Positions 10,648 through 20,666 of a DNA stretch of 64,000 bases are shown piece after piece. Position numbers and translations under genes: made by a program. The number at the start of each line of letters is the position of its first letter. Positions within the stretch are counted from its first letter, which is position 1. This DNA comes from Lycium barbarum (Eukaryota > Streptophyta > Magnoliopsida > Solanales > Solanaceae): the NCBI RefSeq assembly GCF_019175385.1, contig NC_083345.1:43112098-43176097 (forward strand), written 5' to 3'. Below the pieces are notes generated by a model. It was not told the origin of the DNA. It saw only the letters and a list, made by a program, of their open reading frames with translations, and searched no databases.

Positions 10648-11689
10648 AGACACGCTTTTTCAATTTGTAATCGTACTTTTGCTTGTAATCACTACATTAA
10701 GACCTATCGCTTATGGCAGAGGTACGTAGGAAAATCCATATCGGATTTGGTCTTTTTTTGTAATAGATAGAAAAAAACTAAATTATTTTCATGTAATATG
10801 AACTATGCAATGACCTAATTTCCCAAGGTGGAATACGTAGGTAGTACATGTAAGACTAGGTTGCATTATTAGAAAAAATCAATTACTTTTATTCCGAACT
10901 ATGTTCGACCTTATTCCTGCTGCGACAGGATATGTAGGCGCTCCTCGAGATCGATCGTAGAAATCAAAAAATCTAAGAAACCCTTAGGAAGCCACAGAGA
11001 TAGAATTTTAAGATAAACTCGGAATTGGCATGAGAGTTCGCCTACACCACTTCAACTGGGGCAGATTTCAACTGTGGCAGAAATTCCTTCACAACAGTTC
11101 AGCACAAGAGTTGGCCGACCCAAACCCTCAACTGCGGTAGAATTTTTTAGAGGATCTCAAAAATTCGTTCACAATAATTCGGCACAAAGAGACAGTCGAG
11201 ACAAAACCTTCAATTAGGGCAGAATTTTTTAGAGGGTCTCAAAAATTTCACGAGATAAAGGCAAGCGTCGCCACAAGATGTCGCGGCTAATTAAGGATCC
11301 TAACTCAAATGCATGTGTTATGACGACGAACATAATTATTTTTCGAAAATTATATTCCTTTGTTTGTACAATCAAAGGATTTGAAGAACTAATGATCAAC
11401 ACTTTGCAAAATTTTGTTTTGTTTCATTTTTTATTTAAGATAAATTCATCTCTTGAACTGTCGATTCCAAGAGGATCGAAACCAAGAGTACGACCAACTA
11501 AGTGAAGAAATGACGCAATACGAGTTGACGACACATATCTACCTCATAGGAAACTAACATTCTTTTCTGTGGATGCAGGTTCCCCAGTGTCGTCAGGAGG
11601 AGGATTAGTTATTTTACTTACCCTATTTGAAGCAGCTCATTTGAGGAGATCTCGCCCAAAGTAAGTGTACAGGTCTAGCCAAAAGAGTT
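10648..11689 (+). other. Start of the Tat 3' non-coding region
   Basis: No gene is seen. The stretch holds loosely repeated sentences, for example a roughly 80-bp repeat near 11060-11250 in which CTCAAAAATTC and AGAATTTTTTAGAGG recur, and GGTACGTAGG-type words near 10720 and 10830. Such long 3' regions between pol and the 3' LTR are typical of Tat/Ogre-type elements. Confidence 0.6.
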
Positions 11690-12035
11690 ACAAAGGGTAA
11701 AAGCACCACAAGGGCGATTCAACCTAGCCAGGAGGGCTACAAAAAGATAAAATTGCCACAAGGGCGACAAAAATTTAGCAAAGAGGGCTACAAAAATGAA
11801 GCGCCATAAGGGTGGCATAATTAAGCCAAAAGGGCTACAAAAAACAAAAGTTTAAGGAGAGTGGCTCAATTAAGCCAAAAGTGATACAAAAAGAAAAGCA
11901 CCACGAGGGTGGCCCAATTAAGCCAGAAAGGCTACAAAAGAACGAAAAGCGCGGCAAGGGTAGCACAATCTAACCGAAAGGGCTAGCAAAACAAATCACC
12001 ACAAGGGTGGCACAATCTAGCCAAGAGGGATACAA
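11690..12035 (+). repeat. Tandem array, about 48-bp unit, in Tat 3' region
   Basis: The word GGCTACAAAA recurs near 11735, 11785, 11832, 11929 and in weaker form 11881 and 11979, each followed by a CCACAAGGGTGGC-like block. The spacing is 47-52 bp, about seven degenerate copies. No coding function is seen. Confidence 0.75.
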
Positions 12036-12169
12036 TGAACAAACTTCACAAAGACAAAATCACCAGGTCAAAAGGACCGCACAACGAACGAAAACAGCTT
12101 ATCATGGCCAAGAGGGTCACAGCCGGCATAATGGACGAAAGAAAGAAGATCTAGCAAAAAGGGCCATAT

Positions 12170-13800
12170 CATTCATTTAAACATCTGCATGCCAAGAGGG
12201 CAATTCATTCAAACATCTGCATGCCAAAAGGGTCATTCATTCAAACATCTGGATGTCAAGAGGACCATTCATTCAAATATCTGCATGTCAAGTGGGCCAT
12301 TCATTCAAACATTGCTAGGGGCCACTCATACAAACATTGCCAAGTGGGCCATTCATATCAAACATTGCCAAGAGGTTCATTCATATCAAACATTGCCAAG
12401 ACGGCCATTCATACGAACATTGCCTAAAGAGCCATTCATACAAACATTCCCAAAAGGGCCATTCATATCAAACATCGCCAAAGGGGCCATTCATTCAAAC
12501 ATCTGCATGTCAAGAAGGCCATTCATTCAAACATCTTCATGCCAAGAGGGCCATTCATTGAAACATTTGTATGCCAAGAGGGCCATTCATTCAAATAGCT
12601 GCATGCTAAGAGGGTCATTCATTCAAACATATGCATGCCAAGAGGGTCATTCATACAAACACTGCCAAAAGGGCCATTCATTCAAACTTCTGCATGCAAA
12701 GAGGGCCATTCATTCAAACATCTGCATGCCAAAATAGTCATTAATTCAAACATCTGCATGCCATGAGGGCCATTCATTCAAACATTTGCATGCCAAGAGG
12801 GCCATTCATACAATCATCGCCAAGAGGGCCATTCATACAAACATTTCCAAGAGGATCATTCATTCAAACATCAGTGTGCCAAGAGATCCATTCATTCAAA
12901 CATCTGCATTCTAAGAGGGCCATTCATTCAAACATCTGCATGCTAAGAGGGCCATCTATACAAACATCGCCAAAGAGGGCTATTTATTCAAATATAAGCA
13001 TGCCAAGAAGGAAATTCATTCAAACATCTGCATGCCATGAGGGTAATTCATTCAGACAGCTACATGCCAAGAGGGGCATTCACATAAACATTGTCAACAG
13101 GTCTATTCATACAAACATCGCCAAGAGGGCCATTCACACAAACCTTGCCAAGAGGGACATTCAATCAAACATTTACATGCCAAGCGGGCCATGCATTCCT
13201 ACATCTTTATGCCAAGAGGGCCATTCATTCAAACATCTGCATCGTCAAGAGGGCCATTTATACAAACATTGCTAACAGGGCAATTCATTCAAAAATCTGC
13301 ATGCCAAGAGGGCCATTCATTCAAACATTTGCATGCATAGAGGGCCATTCATACAAACGTTGCCAAGAGGGCCATTTATACAAACATTGCCAAGAGGTCC
13401 ATTCATACAAACTTTGCCAAGAGGGCCATTCATATCAAACATTACCAAGAGGGCCATTCATATCAAACATCAATGAGAGGGCCATTCATACGAACATTGC
13501 AGAAAGGGCTATTCATACAAACATTTCCAAGAGGGCCATTCATATGAAACATTGCCGAGAGGGACATTCATACGAACATTGCGGAGAAGGCTATTCATAC
13601 AAACATTATCAAGAGGGTCATTCATATCAAACATTGCCGAGAGGTCCATTCATTCGTACAAACATCGTCGAGATGGCTAATCATATCAAATACCAAAAGG
13701 GCCATTCATTCAAGCTAGCGCCAAAAGAGCCATTCGTTCAAACAAATGCCGAAAGGGCCATTTCATACAAGCAATGAGCAAAAGGGTCAAATAAATCAAA
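12170..13800 (+). repeat. Tandem array, 27-33-bp unit, about 50 copies
   Basis: The core CCATTCATTCAAACATC, plus GCATGCCAAGAGGG in long units, repeats with a 32-bp period (for example 12551 to 12583). Shorter 27-28-bp variants lack the CTGCAT segment (CCATTCATACAAACATT then GCCAAGAGGG). Long and short variants occur in blocks. Because 32 is not a multiple of three, the same repeat is read in all three frames, giving rotating GPFIQTSACQ, GHSFKHLHAK and AIHSNICM-type peptides without stops over hundreds of bases. I treat those ORFs as by-products. Diverged copies continue to about 14040. Confidence 0.92.
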
Positions 13801-14571
13801 CGGTGCCAAGAAGGTCACCTATTCTTAAAGAGTTAGCTGAGAGTACCATATTGCCGAACCTATGCAGGGGTGGTAAAACAATTACACAAGACCAAGATGG
13901 TCATTCAATTCAAATTGTGCCAAGAAGGTTATCCTACAAAATTAAACCAAGAAGGTCATCCCACAAAATTAAACCAAAAGGGTATAGTTACGAAGTCACG
14001 CAAGGGTGGTAAAAGCAAAAACTAGGACCAAGAGGGTCAACTCCAACGCTGCCCAGTAGATGGAAGCAGGTTCGTAGCTGCCAAAGAGCTGAGCAGCCCG
14101 ATCAACCCAAATTCAGATGCATGTGGAGCAAACGTGGAACTTTTTATTATGCAACCGGTCGAGATAGGGTGCCAATGAGAGTCAAGCTCTCTCGCCGGGA
14201 ATTGGAAGATTGCTCCACCCCGTGCTTAGCCGCACAAAATTGATTTTTTTTTTACAATCTCGCTTATTTTTCTTTCTTTTTCAACAACCACAACCTGTCG
14301 GACACATTCCGGAGAGTACAAAGGCATTCTGCATAAGGTGTCAACAATTGCCCCTTTTTCACCATTTAAGTTGAACTACAAGTGACCTGATTCCCGAAAC
14401 TGGAGAGTCGATTACATTTCGATAGAGCATCCCAGCACTTCTCAGTTTTGACACTGGAAGATTCTGGATTTATTTTCTGAAATCTGCATTATGTCTAATT
14501 GAGTCGAACTACAAGTGGTCTGAATTTCCATAAAGCCTGAGATATGTAGGAAACTCAGAGATGAGGTCCAG
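13801..14571 (+). other. Tat 3' non-coding region between arrays and solo LTR
   Basis: After diverged repeat copies to about 14040 the sequence is unique and non-coding, with a T-rich tract near 14240-14283 and no recognisable gene. It resumes after the solo LTR at 17401 and ends at the polypurine tract. Confidence 0.6.
14567..14571. repeat. Left target-site duplication TCCAG of the solo LTR
   Basis: TCCAG immediately precedes the LTR terminus TGTCAC and is repeated exactly after the other terminus at 17401-17405. A 5-bp duplication is normal for Ty3 integration. Confidence 0.9.
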
Positions 14572-15237
14572 TGTCACACCCCACCCTAGGTAAGGCGTGA
14601 TTGGCACTCGGCACCTTGCGAAAACCGAGCGAACCAACTTACAACTCATATCCTCTATGTCTTGAATGGCAACAATAAGATCAAGAGGCTAAATATGAAC
14701 ATAATATCATGCATAAGTATATGTACAAAAGACCCATGATGCCGACATTATTACTGTCACACTATGACTAAGTTGTACACAGGAACTGTCTGCAAAGCCT
14801 CTATGAACATGGCTGAGGTATACAAGTCGGGACAGGGCCCTCGACGTACCTTTAACACAATTCATATATATATATAGACTCAGACTCGGTAATGCTATAG
14901 GAAGAAGTGGAGCCACCACTCAAGACCAGTACCTGAAGGCAGCCTATGATGAAAGATCCTCATCTCGTCTATCTACACCTGCGGGCATGAACGCAGCGTC
15001 CACAAGAAGGGACGTCAGTACGAGCAATAAACTGAGTATGTAAGGCATAAATAGTAGTATGATATCAGAATGAACATAACATACGATAAAGTAAGTAATT
15101 ATACCTCGTACTCTTCTTAAGATCTCTGTCATGTAAACTACTCGTCTACAGAAAAAAACATTTCATACACATCCACACACAACATACATACATATGCATT
15201 CACATATATTTACTATACAAACATCTGTCATATCCGT

Positions 15238-15590
15238 ACCCGGCCCTTTCGGGACTCAATGTCATCCGTACTCGGCCCTTTCCGGACTCGATGTTATTCA
15301 TACACAGCCCTTTCGGGACTCGTTGTTATTCGTGCACGACCCTTTTGGGACTCATTATTATCCGTACACGGCCCTTTCTTGACTCGTTGTTATCCGTACA
15401 CGGCCCTTTCTCGACTCGTTGTTATCCGTACACGGCCCTTTCGGGGCTCGTTGTTATCCATACACAGCCCTTTCGGGACTTGTTGTTATCCGTACACGGC
15501 CCTTTCGTGACTCGTTGTTATCCATACACGGCCCTTTTCGGGACTCGTTGTTATCCGTACATGGCCCTTTCGGGACTCGTTGTTATATCT
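15238..15590 (-). repeat. Minisatellite, about 31-bp unit, 11-12 copies in solo LTR
   Basis: ACGGCCCTTTCGGGACTCG-type units with TTGTTATCCGTAC spacers recur about every 31 bp. All three plus-strand frames remain largely open, producing artefactual ORFs. The related LTR has a 68-bp duplication at the corresponding place. Confidence 0.92.
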
Positions 15591-16861
15591 AACTGATCAG
15601 TGGGGGTGCAATGCATACATACATACATATACATAAAAATACATAAATGAAATCAACATCATCATTAGCATTATCATTATCACTATATCCTTACTTAGAA
15701 GATCAACTATCTTAAGGTGAAGTCGACGATGTCATGGGAGTCTCGAGAATCATGAACTTAGATAGCATTGAAAATAGAATCATTATCTTCACTATATCTC
15801 ACCTCGAAGGAACAAGTAAAATGAGGTGAGACCATCAACAATAAGTAAGATCAAAGGATTCATGGAATGGCTCAATAATCTCATAATGCTCTCAAATCAT
15901 AGCTTTGGAATTTCTAGAATTAAAATCATCATCATCATGTTCATCATAGAAACATTCTCATGTTTAACATCATAAGAAGCTTTAAGAGTCATGAACCTAT
16001 AGCTTTTGGAAACAAGGTGGTTATGGAAGTATTTATGGGATCACCACATAGGAATCATGCCTTTGAAAGAAAGGGACAGGCCTTAACATACCTTTCGGTC
16101 GGCTTAGTCGTTCAACGTTTATTCTTCCAAGCTCGCAACTCTACACATAAACCATCCATGTTATCATTAGTCTCAATATCATACACTTGTCTCAAGCATT
16201 CAAATGAAATCTTTTTAGAATCTGCTGAAATTCGGGTAGCATCTCCCCTATATTCTTTACCTCCTCCAAATACCAAAACAACTCCCAAACAATACCAACA
16301 ACATCAACAACAATATCAATACCAATATATTCTATAAAACATCCCACACAATGTTTCTCCAATTTTCAAACCAACCATAACAACATCCATAATACCATAA
16401 TCAAAGAATTATATTTAATTTAGTCTCAAACTGATCCAAAATTCTCTTTCAAACTCACCTCATGGCCATCAACTTCAATTCAACTCTTTATGATTTTACT
16501 CCTATGATTATTTCCTTTCTAAGAATTTTTAAACCTTTACATCATCTCAATCATGTAAATAATAGGAAAAACATACCTTATAGTGGAAGAACTTCACTTC
16601 ATTCACCCCTTTCCAAGATCAAGTTCATCACCACCTTGAAGAGAAACAAGAACAATTATCTTCCATAAATTTTCTTTGAGATTTTAATGTTGATATTCTC
16701 TCTTGATGATATGGAATGGTTGTGGAAGATTATGGAGGGCTATGGAGGATTAGGGAAAATTATAGAAAGTTATGGAATGTTGTGGAGAATTATAGAACTC
16801 TTTAGAAGTGGGGAGGATGAGAAAATGGTGAAAATTGAAGAAATTTAATGGGTTAGAGGGG

Positions 16862-16913
16862 TATTTATAGGCGTGTGTGGGTCAGGTACTGTAGCACCCG
16901 GGTACTGTAGCAG
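16862..16913 (-). promoter_or_regulatory. Solo-LTR TATA box and TACTGTAGCA/CCCGGG cassette
   Basis: In LTR sense a pair of GCTACAGTACC words, joined through CCCGGG (16885-16913), lies about 15 bp upstream of CTATAAATA (16870-16862). This is the same arrangement as in other LTRs here but with different palindromic words. Confidence 0.55.
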
Positions 16914-17400
16914 CATTTTTCTGCTTCGTCCGCCTAACTTGTCATAACTCCTTGCTTCGATGTCGCATTGACGAACGGTTTATTGCGTTGGAAACTAACC
17001 TTGAAGAACTTCATTTTAGGATTTTGAAATTCCTTAAAACTCCTTATATACCCGGAGATATACCCCTCCAAAGTTTACCAAAAATTCTGTCTAGAATTCT
17101 GCCTACTTTTTTTCCAAATTTTCGACAAACTTATTTTCTTCGCTTTACTTGGTCCCGGAATCTTCCGAAACTCTCCATAAATAATATTTATCATTGACCA
17201 TACTTGATAATAGTCATTTACTTTGGTTCCAAGGTTGTCCATCCCGATTACGACTTACGAGATCATAATGCATCCTTTACTTCACTGTTACGTTCTTCCC
17301 ATAGCTTGTGTCTTCCAAAACTTCATGGAACGTCTCTGATACTCCATTAATACGGTGAAGTACGTGACATACTCATGCTCTAAAAGTGCGAGGTGTAACA

Positions 17401-17405
17401 TCCAG
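17401..17405. repeat. Right target-site duplication TCCAG of the solo LTR
   Basis: Exact copy of the TCCAG at 14567-14571, directly after the terminal ACA of the LTR. Confidence 0.9.
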
Positions 17406-17517
17406 CCATAAATTTGGAAAACCACATGAAATGAGAGAAGTATTTTGAATTGGTCGGTAAAAAATTAGGTTTGTCAAATTTCATTGATCAGGGATGGACT
17501 TTCCCTCCTCGAACATC

Positions 17518-17528
17518 AAAGGGGAAAT
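17518..17528 (+). other. Polypurine tract of the Tat element
   Basis: AAAGGGGAAAT directly precedes the 3' LTR terminus TGTTGACACC, where the plus-strand DNA primer is generated. Confidence 0.85.
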
Positions 17529-18975
17529 TGTTGACACCTAATTTTTTCCCCCTAATAATTTTACTTAATTCTTCGGAGATTTTGAATCACAAACTGAGTG
17601 GAGTATACCTTTTTACAAGTTGAAAATAATTTTACAAAATTATTCTAATGACATTTTGCCATTTCATTTGGTAAAATATCATCAAGTCTACTAATGTATA
17701 TCATATGGTATATAGGGTATATTTTTAAGAATTCCAAATGTATTTTTCGAGAATTTAATTCAAAATAGTAAAAACAATCATTCAACTAATTGTTTTAAAG
17801 CTATTGATGTCAAATTGATAAATATTTTATTCTGTTTAATCAAGAAATTTGATTAATTGAACAGATAATCAATTGTGTTTGAATTTTACAATTCATTTGA
17901 CTGTAATTGCAATTAGTTGCAAAAAGTGATTAAAATTGAAATTTTCAACTAATGTATGAGTTTAATGTGGTCATAATCAAAATAGCCAGTTGTTTCCATA
18001 CTTTATTTGTGACAATAATTTGCAATAATTCAAATGTGTGCTTTAAATTAAATTTTTAATTATAACCAAATTTGAATAATTAGCCATTTTTATTTTCAAT
18101 TCTATTTAAATCAAACTTTGGGCCAGACCTCTTCTATTTTCACCAAGCTCAGTCCAAACCGAACCAGTCTTGGCCCAAATATGCATATATGTGTATGTCT
18201 ATACCCAAACGCACCCTCATTTTCTATTTTGGTTGAAGAGAGTCAAAACCCTAGCCATCAGAGAGAGAGAACCTCTCTCTTCATCTCAACATTGCAGAAA
18301 ATGGCAAATTCTCAGGCATGCAGCTTTTTCTTTCAGTTGTTGACCGTCCAAAATGGGTAAGAGACTAATTGCTCTTACCCTCTCTCCACCATCTGACAAC
18401 CAAAAGAGGTATATCACTGTCTTCTCTCTTTTGTTTTTCTGTCCAGAAATAAAGACAAGCAATCATCGAATTTGTCTCATTGTCATTTGAAATGAACGAT
18501 TCCTACTAGTTTTCTGAGGTTTGGGCGGGATTCAAAGAGAAATCCCTACCAATATCAAGTCCCACATTGTTTGTAGATCCAAGAACTATGGTTTTGGCAT
18601 TCTGTATAAAGAACCCCACCCTTCACATTTACACACACCTTACAAGTTTCAAAAACTCGAACATATGCAAATTCTTTTCGAATAGAGCAAATAGTATCCA
18701 CTTTAATTGGGGTTTTAGATTTAGCTGAAACCTTTAGCTAATTGGAACTTTAGTATAAAAAAATTGTTTCTATTTTGTGGCTGAGCATCAGAGGTGGAGG
18801 AACTAGGCTTCCTAAATCCTTTTTCGACCAAGGCTGCATAAAGAAGAGGTAAACCTCTTTCCTTTTATTTATTTTTAGTATTTTTTGTGTGTTTCTGTTT
18901 GTTTGTGTGTGATTAGTGTGTGCTTATTGATATATATATGCTTGTTTTAGTTAACTTGTGTTTAATGTTAGTTAG
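17529..18975 (+). mobile_element. Tat 3' LTR, first segment
   Basis: It starts TGTTGACACCTAATTTTTTCC after the polypurine tract and resembles the LTR starting at 46107. It contains TATAAA at 18605-18610 and a donor-like AGAG/GTAAAC at 18848/18849, followed by the T-rich and GTGTTT-rich downstream region. The LTR is cut at 18975 by another LTR, and the continuation seems to lie at about 31350-32640. Part of this segment (18532-18975) is duplicated at 20667-21112. Confidence 0.87.
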
Positions 18976-19353
18976 TGTCACGACCCAAATTCACTAAGTC
19001 GCGCGAGCACCTACCGTTTTCCATCTCGGTAGGCGAACCCTTTCCCAAATCATTAATTCAACCCACAATAAAGTAAATAGAGCCGAATAAGTAGAATCCT
19101 GAATCATAAATAATCATAAGTGGGGATTATAAATACAATCCCCAAGGAACTGGTTTGACTCGTACAAGAGCAACTACAAGAATGTCTAATATACAGTTCT
19201 TAAAGTTAAATAAAAAGTTATCTTAATGATGGAATATAAAGACAAGATAGATGAGCCTTCGGACAGCGACTCGTCAGATGCTCACCCTTGACACTCGCAA
19301 GTTAGGCCTCGGAAATCAACCTCAAGAATTAGAAATGGAACCTGTCTCAAATT

Positions 19354-19408
19354 CTACACCCCAAAAGGAGTGTAGCAAGGTAGCATTAGTACAAACAACA
19401 TGTACTGA
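19354..19408 (-). other. Twin-hairpin motif of the split LTR
   Basis: CTACACCCC/GGAGTGTAG (19354-19375) and TTAGTAC/GTACTGA (19386-19408) each form an inverted repeat. The same pair, with compensating changes, is found in other LTRs here. It is repeated at 21491-21545 by the tandem duplication. Confidence 0.6.
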
Positions 19409-19609
19409 GAAGGCATCATAGGCTGACAATAGTTAGTTAACATATATGAAGGGAGAGACTGAAGAATAGACATGTTGACTATTAGGTATAAACACCACAC
19501 AGTCCAAGAATAACAAGTCGAGTACATAAAGATCAATTAGCCGAATTATAGCCTACGGTGAAGCACCTAAATACAAGTCTTGCCAAGTTCCCTACAATTC
19601 CACAAATAG

Positions 19610-19624
19610 CCATAAACAATAGTA
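19610..19624. repeat. Left target-site duplication of the LINE
   Basis: CCATAAACAATAGTA matches CCATGAACACTAGTA at 28976-28990 at 13 of 15 positions, and the latter directly follows the poly(A) tail. Long duplications are normal for LINEs. A second copy at 21747-21761 comes from the tandem duplication. Confidence 0.8.
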
Positions 19625-19699
19625 GTTTCATGACTGCCGCGTCTTAATGATCTCTTCTCTCCCATACTCCATGCAATCCCTAATCTAACGTAGCCTACC

Positions 19700-20662
19700 A
19701 TGGCTGCCACTATCGCTGGTCAGCCGTCAACGACGGCTAGCCAGCCCTTGACACTCTTTTCAACATAATTCCCTTCTTTACCAAACATACATGCACCCGT
19801 TGTTTTTTCTACAAGCCAGCCTCCACAAACCTACCCTAACACTACGACAAACTATGCGCAAACAGTGACAAAAATGGAAGATTTGACGACCAAGAGTTCA
19901 TGTGGTCCTATCCCTATCAAAAAGTTCACATATGTTAATGGTACACCTTATGTGAAGTGGTCATCTAGTGACATTTCTCGCATGGAATTTTATGAAGAAC
20001 TCTAATATGCTATTGTTGGTATGTTTTCCTATGGTTGGCCTGATCTTGAAGAACTAAGAATTATTATTCCTATGCAATGTGGGGCTAAAGGAAGATGTCA
20101 AGTAGGGTGTTTTAGAAACAGGCATGTGTTAATAAGACGTACATTCAAGGAGAATTTCATTAGATTATCATCAAAGAGTGCCTTTTGGTTGAAATCAAAA
20201 GATGGGTTATACATATCAAATGAGGCCTCTTATTTATGATTCAAAATTCAAAATAGATGAGGAAACTACTACTGCTATGGCAATGATCTCTTTTCCAAAT
20301 CTGTTGCCCACTTTCTTTGTGAATGAGTCCTTGTTTACGCTAGCATCAGTTGTAAGAAAACCATTGCGGCTTGATTTGGCTACTGTTCATAAAACAAGGC
20401 CAAATTATGCAAGGGTAAAGGTTCAAGTGGATTTACTATCAGATTTCTCGAAGTTTGTAATGATGTAGATTGAAGACGAAGATACAAAAGAGGTTAGGGA
20501 TGTCAAAGTGAAGATTCACGATGATTATTTTCCAAAGTATTGCACTGAGTGCATATTACAAGGCCATGCAAATGAGGAATGTAGAGTATTGCATCCAGAA
20601 CTAGAGAAGGAAGTACAAGCAGAAAATAAAGTGGATACATCAGCGGAGAAGGTTGCTCAACC
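19700..20662 (+). pseudogene. LINE ORF1, 5' part, first (duplicated) copy
   Basis: The start MAATIAGQPSTTASQPL is followed by stops, then ITTKS-type linker residues and KKFTYVNGTPYVKWSSSD, MFSYGWPDLEELR and CQVGCFRNRHVLIRRTF, the DUF4283-type nucleic-acid binding region of plant LINE ORF1. A frame change leads to [20 protein letters not shown] and a CCHC knuckle (CTECILQGHANEEC, about 20537-20580). The copy ends abruptly at the duplication junction. It retains lysine where the second copy has a stop (near 19921 versus 22058). Confidence 0.85.
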
Positions 20663-20666
20663 AATA

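Larger units (their letters stand above)
14572..17400 (-). mobile_element. Solo LTR, related to the LTR at 2958-5466
   Basis: It runs from TGTCACACC to GAGGTGTAACA, so minus-strand sense, and is flanked by identical TCCAG. No internal region is attached, which fits LTR-LTR recombination. It shares blocks with the 2958-5466 LTR (CACCTGCGGGCATGAACGCAGCG near 14980 versus 3370; ACTGAGTATGTAAGG near 15030 versus 3425). Sense features: a palindromic TACTGTAGCA cassette (16913-16885), TATA box CTATAAATA (16870-16862), donor AAG/GTATGT at 16577/16576 and a minisatellite at 15238-15590. Confidence 0.93.
5467..18975 (+). mobile_element. Tat-lineage Ty3/gypsy element, 5' truncated, with nested solo LTR
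   Basis: Gag-end, protease, RT, RNase H, a second archaeal-type RNase H and integrase follow in Tat/Ogre/Retand order to 10647. A long 3' non-coding region with tandem arrays, a polypurine tract (17518-17528) and the 3' LTR from 17529 come next. The 5' LTR and most of gag are missing, cut by the minus element at 5466. A solo LTR (14572-17400) interrupts the 3' region, and another LTR cuts the 3' LTR at 18976. Stops throughout pol mean it is inactive. Confidence 0.88.
18532..20666 (+). repeat. 2.13-kb tandem duplication, copy 1
   Basis: This copy runs from TCAAAGAGAAATCCC at 18532 to the next TCAAAGAGAAATCCC at 20667. It contains the end of the Tat LTR, the beginning of the inserted LTR, the LINE 5' end and part of LINE ORF1. 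It is nearly identical to 20667-22799, differing by a few substitutions and a TA dinucleotide near 21070. Offsets are 2135 bp before and 2137 bp after that indel. Confidence 0.95.

Noticed and set aside
12189..13777. Long overlapping plus-strand ORFs of 170-228 codons as a repeat protein
   Set aside because: They arise from the tandem array in all three frames with rotating peptides and no independent start context or conserved domain.
12170..13800. Regular repeats of about 30 bp resembling a CRISPR array
   Set aside because: There are no unique spacers: the whole unit repeats, unit length varies 27-33 bp, and the setting is a plant retrotransposon 3' region.
15194..15596. Overlapping ORFs with repeated SPFGT/ALSGLVV-type peptides
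   Set aside because: By-product of the 31-bp minisatellite inside a solo LTR.
18118..18360. 80-codon ORF in the Tat LTR as a host gene
   Set aside because: It lies upstream of the LTR TATA box within U3-like sequence and shows no recognisable domain.
19354..19536. Identical 60-codon minus-strand ORFs at 19354 and 21491 as a duplicated gene
   Set aside because: They are the LTR antisense reading copied by the tandem duplication, and the similar plus-strand ORF at 58308 is the same LTR segment; conservation is explained by the LTR hairpin region.
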